Shown here piece by piece: positions 1 to 6,187 of a stretch of DNA of 34,423 nt (position 1 is its first letter; every line of letters starts with the position of its first letter). The stretch comes from Armatimonadota bacterium. GTDB taxonomy: Bacteria; Armatimonadota; UBA5829; JAUSEB01. The stretch covers positions 1 to 34,423 of the forward strand of contig JAUSEB010000034.1 in assembly GCA_030650495.1 (NCBI GenBank), written 5' to 3'. Below the pieces are notes generated by a model. It worked only from the letters and a program-made list of their open reading frames with translations, ran no database searches and was not told the origin of the DNA. The translations under genes and the position numbers were made by a program.

Positions 1-400
1 TCAGCGCGTAACCATAGGCCATACCGACCCCGTTGTAGTAGATGTCGGCCTGAACCGTATAGCGCTCGCCCACATGATATTTATCTTTCAGCTCATCGCC
101 CACGCCGACCACCGTTATCGAAACCTCATGGCCGGGCACGACGGGATTTGCGTCCAAATCGCGTCCAAGAACTCTGGGGTGCCGGCTGCCCTGGGTTCTG
201 AGCTTGATGTCGCTGAAGCAGATGCCGATTGCGTCCACCCGCGCGAGTAGCTCGCCGGGACCTGGGGCTGGAAATGGCAATTCCGTTGGCTTGCCGTCTT
301 TGCCGAAGTTCTCAACCCCCGCCTGATACATACACCAGGCCAGAGTCGTCTTTGGCATCGTATAATCTACTTGTCTGTATTTTCTCAGGATGTCGTCCAC
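1..400 (-). CDS. Zinc-type medium-chain dehydrogenase, N-terminal part (cut by window edge)
   Basis: The visible 133 codons encode the N-terminal GroES-like domain of a zinc-dependent alcohol/polyol dehydrogenase. The stretch GICFSDIK corresponds to the GxCGTD catalytic-zinc Cys region, and PVVPGHE carries the usual Gly-His-Glu. The best start is a GTG at 400-398, because a GGAGGAG sequence lies 7 bases upstream; an internal ATG at 358-356 has no such site. The gene follows the class II aldolase by 18 bp on the same strand, so the two probably act together in oxidising and cleaving a sugar or sugar phosphate. The sequence recalls the L-sorbose-1-phosphate reductase-like group, but the substrate cannot be told. 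The Rossmann domain lies outside the window. Confidence 0.75.
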   Translation of the reverse strand, partial: MDDILRKYRQVDYTMPKTTLAWCMYQAGVENFGKDGKPTELPFPAPGPGELLARVDAIGICFSDIKLRTQGSRHPRVLGRDLDANPVVPGHEVSITVVGVGDELKDKYHVGERYTVQADIYYNGVGMAYGYAL

Positions 401-418
401 TACCAATCTCCTCCGCCG

Positions 419-1180
419 CTATTCCTTGAACTGACGTTTTCTGTAATGCTCGTCCGGCCGCGTGTAGATTCGATCAACGTTTTCTTTAGTGAAATATCGC
501 GGCCCGCCGAATATATATGTTCCGGCCAGGACTTTACACGTCTTTACCCACATCGCCGTTATCGCCTCTACTTCCTGCGCGTTTTCTCCCAGGCCGATGA
601 AGCCGTGGTTTTGCATCAAAATGACCTTTGGCGCTATGCCCTGCTTATCCATGAACTCTATGCTCGCCTGGCGAATGGCTTTGGCTAACGGCGGTCCGGG
701 GTCGATATATTCCAAAAAGACGGGTTCTATACCGCAATATACGATTTCATCTGGAAAAATCCGCCCGCTTACGATCTCCTTCGCCCTCTTTGAGCACAGG
801 ACTGAATTTACGGCGGTCGGGTGGGTATGGCCTACGAAGTTCACGCCCGGAAGCGTCAGCAGAAACGCATGGAAGACGGTTTCGATTGACGGCCTGGCCT
901 GGCTGAAACTGTCGGCGCGCGCAGCCATCAGGCGGGATTTGATCTCGTCGTCGGTCAAATTGCCTTCTTCTAAAATCGCCAGAGCCGGCTCAAGGCGCAC
1001 TTTCACGAATGAATCCCTTGTGGCCGTTGTAAGATAGCTCCCGCTTTGCTTGACGTAAAAGGTGTCTTCGTCAACTCGCGCGGAGGTGTTCCCCTCGCCC
1101 AAAATTACATACTCAGTCTCCGGTTTTCCGAGATTGAGCGACATACCGACCAACTGATCCAGGACTTCGTTGTTATCCAT
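419..1180 (-). CDS. Class II aldolase/adducin family protein
   Basis: This 253-residue protein fits the fuculose/rhamnulose-1-phosphate aldolase type of zinc-dependent class II aldolase, which splits a sugar phosphate into dihydroxyacetone phosphate and an aldehyde. The GHTHPTAVN segment supplies two zinc-binding histidines, a later LMQNHG supplies the third, and GEGNTSARV near residue 30 is the typical substrate-phosphate loop. ATG at 1180 follows a GGGAG sequence. It is the first gene of a minus-strand pair with the dehydrogenase, which supports a sugar-catabolic role. The exact substrate is not visible. The family also contains non-catalytic adducin-like members, but all three metal-binding motifs are intact here. 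Confidence 0.88.
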   Translation of the reverse strand: MDNNEVLDQLVGMSLNLGKPETEYVILGEGNTSARVDEDTFYVKQSGSYLTTATRDSFVKVRLEPALAILEEGNLTDDEIKSRLMAARADSFSQARPSIETVFHAFLLTLPGVNFVGHTHPTAVNSVLCSKRAKEIVSGRIFPDEIVYCGIEPVFLEYIDPGPPLAKAIRQASIEFMDKQGIAPKVILMQNHGFIGLGENAQEVEAITAMWVKTCKVLAGTYIFGGPRYFTKENVDRIYTRPDEHYRKRQFKE

Positions 1181-1201
1181 AAGCTCCCTCGACTCTCCGC
1201 T

Positions 1202-1227
1202 GGGTAGGGATTTCCGAATCCCTACCC
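1202..1227. repeat. Palindrome, GGGTAGGGATT arms
   Basis: The 11-base arms GGGTAGGGATT (1202-1212) and AATCCCTACCC (1217-1227) enclose a 4-base loop just upstream of the aldolase gene. A related hairpin lies at 23150-23175. Confidence 0.7.
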
Positions 1228-1275
1228 CGAAACTGAATCCGGATTTCCGAATCTGGTTATATTACATACACGGTT

Positions 1276-1322
1276 TGTTTCGGGATTTCCATTCCGCTGC
1301 GCTCCATTCAAATCCCGAAACA
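1276..1322. repeat. 47-bp dispersed palindrome, copy 1 (TGTTTCGGGATTT arms)
   Basis: The outer arms TGTTTCGGGATTT and AAATCCCGAAACA flank a short GC-rich core. The copy at 26105-26151 is identical, and 4903-4949 carries the reverse complement with two mismatches. It lies between the aldolase and glycosidase genes. Confidence 0.9.
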
Positions 1323-1331
1323 CCGGCAATA

Positions 1332-1363
1332 AGCTGTCAGCTGTCAGCTGACAGCTGACAGCT
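1332..1363. repeat. 32-bp perfect palindrome built from AGCTGTC units
   Basis: Two AGCTGTC-type heptamers are followed by their reverse complements, giving a perfect 32-bp palindrome. The same unit recurs at 28004-28028, and a diverged longer form is at 8272-8338. Confidence 0.85.
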
Positions 1364-1376
1364 CCTCTAAAATCCC

Positions 1377-3290
1377 TCACGCTTGCTTCCCGCCAAGCCT
1401 GTACTGAGGCGCCGTGATTCTAACTTGCTCCTCGTATTTTTCCATTGAAGCGTTCAGGGCGACCGCCATGGCGTAAGCCACAAAGCCCGCGCAGGCGGCA
1501 TAGCCGCGCCCGCTGACCGGGGCGCCGGTCTCAGCGTCCGCTATTTCGCAGCAAATGCCTTCGTCCAGCGGCGCGCGTTTCAGAAACTCCAAAGCTTTCT
1601 CCGTCCGTCCCATCAAAAGATCATTAGCCACCGAGAACAGCGAGATTCGCTTCGGTCCATCCGTCATCTGGGGCGTGTTAAGAGGATTCTCTTCCGAGTG
1701 AATCCAGCGGACGGTGTTCTTATACTGCTCCAGATCGGAATCGCAGAAATCGAGATACGGCAGCAGTTGCAGGCTCCCCTGCGGATTGTCGTACAGACGA
1801 TGGCGGCCTTGAAGGTCGACCGACCACACGAACATTTCGCCGAATGGGCCTTCAACAATCGCGTGCTCCATAATGGCCCGCTTAACCCTCGCGGCATGCT
1901 CGGCTGTGTCGTCCCGGCGGTCCAAGTCCCCAATGCGCTCATATATCCTGCTCATATCTCTGAGCATGCGCCAAACCATGGCATTGTCATAAGTAACATA
2001 CGGGTAAGTAGCAACATCGTCCGAGGGCAAAAGTGTCGTCTCATACAGCGGCACAACAGGATGTTTCTTGAGAGATAGTATCTCCAGAATATGGTTCACG
2101 CCGACCTGGATGCGCCGGTCGAACAGCATAGACATATCGCTGGTCGCTTGCACGTATCGCGACAGGGCGTGTATCGGCGCGACCAACTCGTCGAGTTCGA
2201 ATCCCGGTTCAAGCACGACACCGTCTATAAACCTGCTGTGAATTCCCACGTTCTTCATCTGCACTGTGAAAGCATATTCCAGCATCCGCCGCGCCTGCTG
2301 CGGCTCAATGCTCAACACGGCAGGCAGGCTCCAGAGCATAGCGTCCCTGTCGCAGTAGCAGGCGGTCAATGGATATGTGGAGCTTCGCGAGGTGACCAGA
2401 ATCTGCTCTTCCGTATCCAAAGTGACTCCCTGGGAAAAGAAATAGTTGTAGAACTGGTTCAGGTTCAAAATACACTCAAGCTCATTGTCCCCCGTGCGGA
2501 GAGAGTGTCTCCTAAGCCAGTCTATTGTAGTGTTAAGCAGGTCTTCATGCCCGCGCCTGGACAAATCGGCGGCTGACGAAACGGCGGATATTTCTTCCGG
2601 GCCAATACCGACATAGATGGCTAACATTATCTGCTCGCCTGGCTTCAATTTGAACTCGCGCGTTAGCGAATAACCTGCTGCTGTCCCGGGCTCAGCAGTA
2701 ATCTCATGTTCGACCGATCTTATTTCGGTCCCGCCGCCGGAATCCGTGAATAGTTGAACTTCCATAACCTCAGATGGGCGAAACGCGACAGCGAAATGCG
2801 GAGCGACCGATTGGAATTCCACGAAGGGCATGCCCAACCACTGATTGATTGCGGCCCGGCGAACACCGATCATCGGTTTTGCGGTGTATGTGGCATGGCA
2901 TGTCTGGCTCCAACATCCCTGCCATCCTATCCGCGCTGAAACGGCGCTGGTCGATTTGGACTCGATCTGGAGCGTATACACAAGCCCGCGCGATTGCAGC
3001 GGAGCGAATATGTGGCCCTGAAGCTCATATTTTTGCTCTGTAAGATGAAAAGCGGGAAGCCAGTTTTCATCCTGGCGCCACACCGCCTTTTCCAAATTTG
3101 TTGGGATTCCATCCACGCTGACAACAGGCTGCAGAAATGGTAAGTCCCGATCGCCGCTTATCTCGACGGAAGCTCGCAGGCCGCGGTGGAGGAAACTGAT
3201 TGTTTCGATCCCGCAGCGTTTGGTCGATATATCGGGTATGGAGATCAATTCGTTTCCGGTTGACAGTCGTGTGGGGTTTATATTTGGCAT
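1377..3290 (-). CDS. Putative six-hairpin (alpha/alpha) glycoside hydrolase
   Basis: This is a 637-residue protein with no signal peptide. The first 250 residues or so look like a beta-sandwich domain. The rest looks like an (alpha/alpha)6 toroid of the six-hairpin glycosidase superfamily, with aromatic and acidic segments typical of that fold: YCDRDAMLW near residue 320, RFIDGVVLEPGFELDE near 360, YDNPQGSLQLLPYLDFCD near 530 and SGRGYAACAGFVAYAMA near 600. The layout resembles glycosidases of the GH125, GH15 or GH63 kind, but I cannot assign a family or name the catalytic acids with confidence. ATG at 3290 follows a GGAAG site by 5 bases. The neighbouring aldolase and dehydrogenase fit a carbohydrate-degrading locus. 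Confidence 0.55.
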   Translation of the reverse strand: MPNINPTRLSTGNELISIPDISTKRCGIETISFLHRGLRASVEISGDRDLPFLQPVVSVDGIPTNLEKAVWRQDENWLPAFHLTEQKYELQGHIFAPLQSRGLVYTLQIESKSTSAVSARIGWQGCWSQTCHATYTAKPMIGVRRAAINQWLGMPFVEFQSVAPHFAVAFRPSEVMEVQLFTDSGGGTEIRSVEHEITAEPGTAAGYSLTREFKLKPGEQIMLAIYVGIGPEEISAVSSAADLSRRGHEDLLNTTIDWLRRHSLRTGDNELECILNLNQFYNYFFSQGVTLDTEEQILVTSRSSTYPLTACYCDRDAMLWSLPAVLSIEPQQARRMLEYAFTVQMKNVGIHSRFIDGVVLEPGFELDELVAPIHALSRYVQATSDMSMLFDRRIQVGVNHILEILSLKKHPVVPLYETTLLPSDDVATYPYVTYDNAMVWRMLRDMSRIYERIGDLDRRDDTAEHAARVKRAIMEHAIVEGPFGEMFVWSVDLQGRHRLYDNPQGSLQLLPYLDFCDSDLEQYKNTVRWIHSEENPLNTPQMTDGPKRISLFSVANDLLMGRTEKALEFLKRAPLDEGICCEIADAETGAPVSGRGYAACAGFVAYAMAVALNASMEKYEEQVRITAPQYRLGGKQA

Positions 3291-3328
3291 AATACTTCCG
3301 AGCGCTCCATTACTATTGGTAAGTTATT

Positions 3329-3361
3329 TAGGAGTTAGAAGTTAGGAGTTAGAAGTTAGAA
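3329..3361. repeat. Short tandem repeat of AGTTAGAAGTTAGG type
   Basis: Alternating GGAGTTAG/AAGTTAG heptamers lie upstream of the glycosidase gene. Similar heptamer runs (GGTTGAGGGTTGAAG type) occur at 4829-4858 and near 26220-26255. Confidence 0.7.
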
Positions 3362-3368
3362 TAAGAAT

Positions 3369-3413
3369 TTTCACCCTCACCCCAGCCCTCTCCCTCAAGG
3401 GAGAGGGGGAGGT
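3369..3413. repeat. Hairpin of the CCCTCTCCCTCAAGGGAGAGGG type
   Basis: CCCTCTCCCT and AGGGAGAGGG form a 10-bp stem between the DUF1015 and glycosidase genes. From general knowledge, near-identical hairpins occur between genes in many unrelated bacterial genomes. No U-run follows on the minus strand, so a terminator role is uncertain. Confidence 0.7.
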
Positions 3414-3460
3414 CAATCCTCAAACTCCAACCCATCCAACACCTAACACCCATCACCCAC

Positions 3461-4738
3461 TCACATTTTCCTCAGCGCCAGGCCGCTGATGAGCTTAGGG
3501 TAGAAATACGTCGCCTTCTGGGGCATCTTCTCACCAACTCGCGCGACTTCCAGCACCGACTCTACTTTGATCGGATTCAGAAGGAACGCCATTTGGAACT
3601 CGCCCGATCTGACTCGAGCTTTCGCTTCCTCTTCATCCCTGGTGTAGGCAAGATTGATCTCATTCTTCAGGCAATACTCGTCAATTTCCAGAGTGTCTTC
3701 AAGGATCAGGTTGTGAAGAATGGTCAAATCCAGCTCGCACAACGCGCGTGGTTTGTCGATCAACGTCTGTGGTTCCGCGCGCAGCGTAAGTAAATGCGCG
3801 TCTTCATCAGTAATAAGACCTATAGACTTGCCTCCGCGCTTAGCCATTGCGCCAGTCACGTTATTGTAAGCTACGCTTTCGACGTTGAACAAGGAGCTCA
3901 GCATCGATAACAGGCCGGACGCCATGTCTTTCGGCAAATTACCGACCATCCTGTGAGTGGGGAAGATAGTGACGTCTTTGCCATATACATTAACTATGGT
4001 CATAAGAACGTAATCATAGGGCTTATCACCGTTGGCGGATGTGTCGAGAGCGCGCATCTCATCACGGTAAGCCAGGCTCGTTTCGTACCTATGATGGCCG
4101 TCGGCTATTACTATTTCCTTATCCGCCAGGAAGCCTGCCACTTGCGCAATCCGGCGCTTGTCTTTTACAATCCATAGCCTGTGATGGACTGAGTCCTTGT
4201 CGATCGCTTCAGCGGCTGGAGTTCCGGCGGCGCAATTATCCAACATCGGCGTGATTTCCTGATCGGGATCGGGATATAAGCCGTAAATGGAGTCGTAATT
4301 AGCTTGAGTTGTCCGAATCAATTTGATCAAATCAGACTTGGGCTTGGCCAGAGTGTTTTCGTGCGGCAGGATCACTCCGTTCGCGTAATCCTCGATTCGA
4401 ACCAGAACGGTAAAACCACGGATGACAAATGTGCGTCCGGCCTTTTTATATTTCTGCTCGTAAACATACACCGCGGGAGTTTCATCCATTTCCAGGACGC
4501 CATCTCTCAGCCACTGGTTCAGATACTGTTTGGACCTGGTGAACCTGTTGTTGGACCGGTTGTCTTTCGGACGCTCTTCCCCAAGGATTAGGCGAACGAA
4601 GTTATTCGGATGCCTTTCGTGATAAAAGATGCGTTCGGATGGGGAAATCACATCGTACGGCGGGCTTACAACAGCCGATAGGTCGCCTACCAAAGAAGGA
4701 TTATACCGCATTCCCTGAAAGGGACGTATGATCGCCAA
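3461..4738 (-). CDS. DUF1015 family protein
   Basis: The 425-residue length and conserved blocks match the DUF1015 family of soluble bacterial and archaeal proteins. Visible blocks are SPPYDVIS near residue 25, NFVRLILGEE near 46, LPHENTLAKPKSDL near 125, IADGHHRYETSLAYRDEM near 210 and FPTHRMV near 258. The DGHHR loop resembles the motif of ParB/Srx-fold proteins, among them the free-serine kinase SerK. A link with serine phosphorylation is therefore possible but is inference. A TTG start at 4738 is favoured because GGAG lies 6 bases upstream and the protein then begins MAIIRPF, as is common in the family. It stands alone between repeat-rich gaps. Confidence 0.85.
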   Translation of the reverse strand: MAIIRPFQGMRYNPSLVGDLSAVVSPPYDVISPSERIFYHERHPNNFVRLILGEERPKDNRSNNRFTRSKQYLNQWLRDGVLEMDETPAVYVYEQKYKKAGRTFVIRGFTVLVRIEDYANGVILPHENTLAKPKSDLIKLIRTTQANYDSIYGLYPDPDQEITPMLDNCAAGTPAAEAIDKDSVHHRLWIVKDKRRIAQVAGFLADKEIVIADGHHRYETSLAYRDEMRALDTSANGDKPYDYVLMTIVNVYGKDVTIFPTHRMVGNLPKDMASGLLSMLSSLFNVESVAYNNVTGAMAKRGGKSIGLITDEDAHLLTLRAEPQTLIDKPRALCELDLTILHNLILEDTLEIDEYCLKNEINLAYTRDEEEAKARVRSGEFQMAFLLNPIKVESVLEVARVGEKMPQKATYFYPKLISGLALRKM

Positions 4739-4839
4739 AGAGTTCTCCTGCTGCTCTGAATTGTGTTCACCAAACCCGGTAATTATAGCATGGACCGGGG
4801 CGCTCTGAGAACCCGCCTGAGTCGGGCGGTTGAGGGTTG

Positions 4840-5020
4840 AAGGTTGAGGGTTGAGGGAATCCTATCTTTCGGCTTGTTCTTTGAAGCCGAAGCCTGAACC
4901 GTTGTTTCGGGATTTGAGTGGAGCGAAGCGGAATGGAAATCCCGAAACAAGCCACGGATGTAATGTTGAATGTTGAAGGAGAGAGTGTTGGAAGCAATAC
5001 CTTAAACCTTCAACATTCAA
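4840..5020. repeat. Composite repeat block, inverted relative to 26035-26240
   Basis: The 417-base gap between the DUF1015 gene and csoR holds no gene until the csoR promoter. This part contains, in order, TTGAGGG heptamers, a TTCGGCTTG/AAGCCGAA hairpin (4868-4891), the 47-bp palindrome copy 2 (4903-4949) and TTGAATGTTGAAGG heptamers. Read on the minus strand it matches 26035-26240 in the same order, with scattered mismatches and one short insertion. Confidence 0.8.
4903..4949. repeat. 47-bp dispersed palindrome, copy 2 (inverted)
   Basis: This is the reverse complement of the element at 1276-1322 and 26105-26151, with two core mismatches. The arms TGTTTCGGGATTT and AAATCCCGAAACA are kept, apart from a core-proximal change. 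Confidence 0.88.
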
Positions 5021-5084
5021 CTATCTCATCGCTTATCACCAGCTTTTCCTTCTCTCAACTCTAAACTCTGGTGGAATTCATCTA

Positions 5085-5113
5085 TTGACATAGGAATATG
5101 GAATGGATAAGAT
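5085..5113 (+). promoter_or_regulatory. Sigma-70-type promoter of the csoR operon
   Basis: A perfect -35 box TTGACA (5085-5090) is separated by 17 bases from a good -10 box TAAGAT (5108-5113). The operator half-sites start at the very next base, so transcription would begin inside the operator. This is the strongest promoter seen in the left half of the window. Confidence 0.85.
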
Positions 5114-5143
5114 GGGTATAAGGAATATACCCTGGGGGGTATA
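5114..5143 (+). promoter_or_regulatory. CsoR/CstR-type operator with three half-sites
   Basis: Three 7-base half-sites alternate in direction: GGGTATA (5114-5120), TATACCC (5126-5132) and GGGTATA (5137-5143). They are separated by aggaa and tggg. The second pair forms TATACCC-N4-GGGTATA, the shape known for CsoR-family operators. The position directly downstream of the -10 box predicts autorepression. Confidence 0.8.
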
Positions 5144-5156
5144 CAGAGGGTAGAAT

Positions 5157-5423
5157 ATGGCTCAGGATACTCAGGCGGATGTTATATCGCGCCTTAGGAA
5201 AATCGAAGGGCAAGTGCGCGGGCTTCAGCGCATGATAGAAGAGAATAAGGATTGCGCTGAAGTAGTGAATCAACTGGCGGCGGCGAGGCAGGCTCTCGAC
5301 CGGGTAGGCTTTCTCATTTTGACCCACCGGCTGGAGGAATGTGTTAGAAAGCGCATGGAGAACGGGGTGGATGCTGATGCCGCTATGAATGAAGCGATGA
5401 AACTATTCCTGATTCTTGCGTGA
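5157..5423 (+). CDS. CsoR/CstR family transcriptional repressor
   Basis: This 88-residue all-helical protein of the DUF156 (CsoR/RcnR/CstR) family begins with the conserved RLRKIEGQVRGLQRMIEE. Family members bind an operator as tetramers and release it on binding Cu(I) or other metals, or when two cysteines react with persulfide. Cys33 and Cys62 are 29 residues apart, as in both CsoR and CstR. The position four before the second Cys, which is His in copper-sensing CsoR, is Arg58 here, with His57 shifted by one. That favours a CstR-like or divergent sensor. GAGGG lies 6 bases before the ATG. It heads an operon with thioredoxin, a selenoprotein candidate and OsmC, and its likely operator sits on its own promoter. 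Confidence 0.9.
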   Translation: MAQDTQADVISRLRKIEGQVRGLQRMIEENKDCAEVVNQLAAARQALDRVGFLILTHRLEECVRKRMENGVDADAAMNEAMKLFLILA

Positions 5424-5453
5424 ATCATCTCTGTTAAGTGGAGGAAATCTGCA

Positions 5454-5885
5454 ATGAGCAAGCGTGCGTTTTTGGTGGCTGCCATATCATTTCTGGCCGG
5501 AGCGTTGGTGTTTAATATGTATCTTCGTGGAAGGGAGACAAAAACAATGGGTGAGGTTGTGGAAGTTACCCAGGTGACATTTGAGGAAGAAGTAAGCGAG
5601 TCGGACACGCCCGTTTTGGTCGATTTCTGGGCTCCATGGTGCGGGCCGTGCAAGATGCTCGCTCCAGTGGTGGAGCAACTGGCGGGCGATTATGAAGGGC
5701 GGTTGAAGGTCTTTAAGGCCAACACGGATCAGAATCCTCAACTGGCAGGCGAGCACGGTATCAGGAGCATTCCTACGCTGATATTTTTTAAGGATGGAAA
5801 AGAAGTCGATCGTGTAGTGGGTGTCCAGTCGAAGAGCGCTCTTGCAGGAAAGATTGACGCCGTAATTGGAGACGGCAAGAACTAG
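5454..5885 (+). CDS. Membrane-anchored thioredoxin
   Basis: Residues 5-23 form a membrane helix, and residues 33-143 form a complete thioredoxin domain with the WCGPC active site (Cys63, Cys66) and the cis-proline segment RSIPTL. A good ribosome site (GGAGG, spacing 9) precedes the ATG at 5454. A second in-frame ATG at 5547 (Met32) also has a GGGAG site 9 bases upstream. It would give a plain soluble thioredoxin starting MGEVVEVTQ, so both an anchored and a soluble form are possible. The membrane topology cannot be fixed from sequence, so the domain could face either side. The gene follows csoR by 30 bases and precedes the small selenoprotein candidate. Confidence 0.92.
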   Translation: MSKRAFLVAAISFLAGALVFNMYLRGRETKTMGEVVEVTQVTFEEEVSESDTPVLVDFWAPWCGPCKMLAPVVEQLAGDYEGRLKVFKANTDQNPQLAGEHGIRSIPTLIFFKDGKEVDRVVGVQSKSALAGKIDAVIGDGKN

Positions 5886-5906
5886 GCATTTTTGGAGACC
5901 GATAAG

Positions 5907-6071
5907 ATGAAAATCGCAATAGGAATTGTTCTTGGCGGTTTGATAGGCTATGGTCTGAGCATCGCCGGCAGGCACATCGGCAGCACGTGAGGCCTTACCT
6001 GCAATCCCTATGTAGCCGTGGCTCTTGGCGCGGTGATAGGGTTGCTGATTGCCCTTGGACAGGGCGGGTAA
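5907..6071 (+). CDS. Small two-helix membrane selenoprotein candidate (Sec28, DUF6132-like)
   Basis: From ATG at 5907 the frame reads 27 codons to a TGA at 5988-5990, then 26 more open codons to TAA at 6069-6071. If the TGA is selenocysteine, the product is 54 residues. A first glycine-rich helix (KIAIGIVLGGLIGYGLSIA) is followed by GST-Sec-GLTCNPY and a second helix (VAVALGAVIGLLIALG). As I remember them, DUF6132-type small membrane proteins have a conserved TCPITSNP-like motif here, and the TGA falls on its first Cys, four before Cys32. The downstream half has no start codon of its own. A SECIS-like hairpin follows the TGA. The upstream site is a modest GGAGA. Known relatives often sit near thioredoxin or sulfur-transfer genes, which fits the operon. 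The alternative is a nonsense-mutated gene. Confidence 0.78.
5991..6045 (+). promoter_or_regulatory. Bacterial SECIS-like hairpin directly after the in-frame UGA
   Basis: The outer stem pairs GCAA (6001-6004) with UUGC (6042-6045) and CCCUAU (6006-6011) with AUAGGG (6036-6041), with one bulged U at 6005. After a small internal loop, CCGUG (6016-6020) pairs with CGCGG (6029-6033). The apical loop is 8 bases (6021-6028), starts with G, and begins 30 bases after the UGA. This meets the published rules of thumb for bacterial SECIS elements: loop 16-37 bases after the UGA and a G among its first two bases. The pairing was found by hand, without energy calculation. Confidence 0.65.
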
Positions 6072-6075
6072 AGCC

Positions 6076-6141
6076 GGGAACGCCGCGGCGAGCGTTCCCT
6101 ATGGAGATTGATATGTAGGGAATGGACGCCGTTCCATTCCC
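6076..6141. repeat. Two short hairpins between the selenoprotein gene and osmC
   Basis: GGGAACGC (6076-6083) pairs with GCGTTCCC (6092-6099). GGGAATGG (6118-6125) pairs with CCATTCCC (6134-6141). Neither is followed by a U-run. They may weaken read-through into osmC, or they may be repeat insertions. Confidence 0.65.
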
Positions 6142-6187
6142 AAGACGATTAAGGACCGCCGGCAATTGGCTTAGAGTGGAGGATATT

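Noticed and set aside
1202-1363. CRISPR array or integron-like array.
   Set aside because: The repeats are palindromes of different families in single copies, with no regular spacers and no cas or integrase gene.
2190-2215. tRNA T-arm-like string GTTCGAATCC.
   Set aside because: It lies within the glycosidase coding region and no acceptor stem or anticodon arm can be formed around it.
5907-6071. Reading the in-frame TGA as a pseudogene or as two small genes.
   Set aside because: Both halves keep coding character, the second half has no start codon, the TGA falls at a Cys position and a SECIS-like stem follows. A sequencing error or recent mutation cannot be fully excluded.
6122-6187. Longer osmC start (MDAVPFPRRL).
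   Set aside because: The extra codons run through a hairpin repeat, have no ribosome site and do not look like the family; GGAGG precedes the ATG at 6188.
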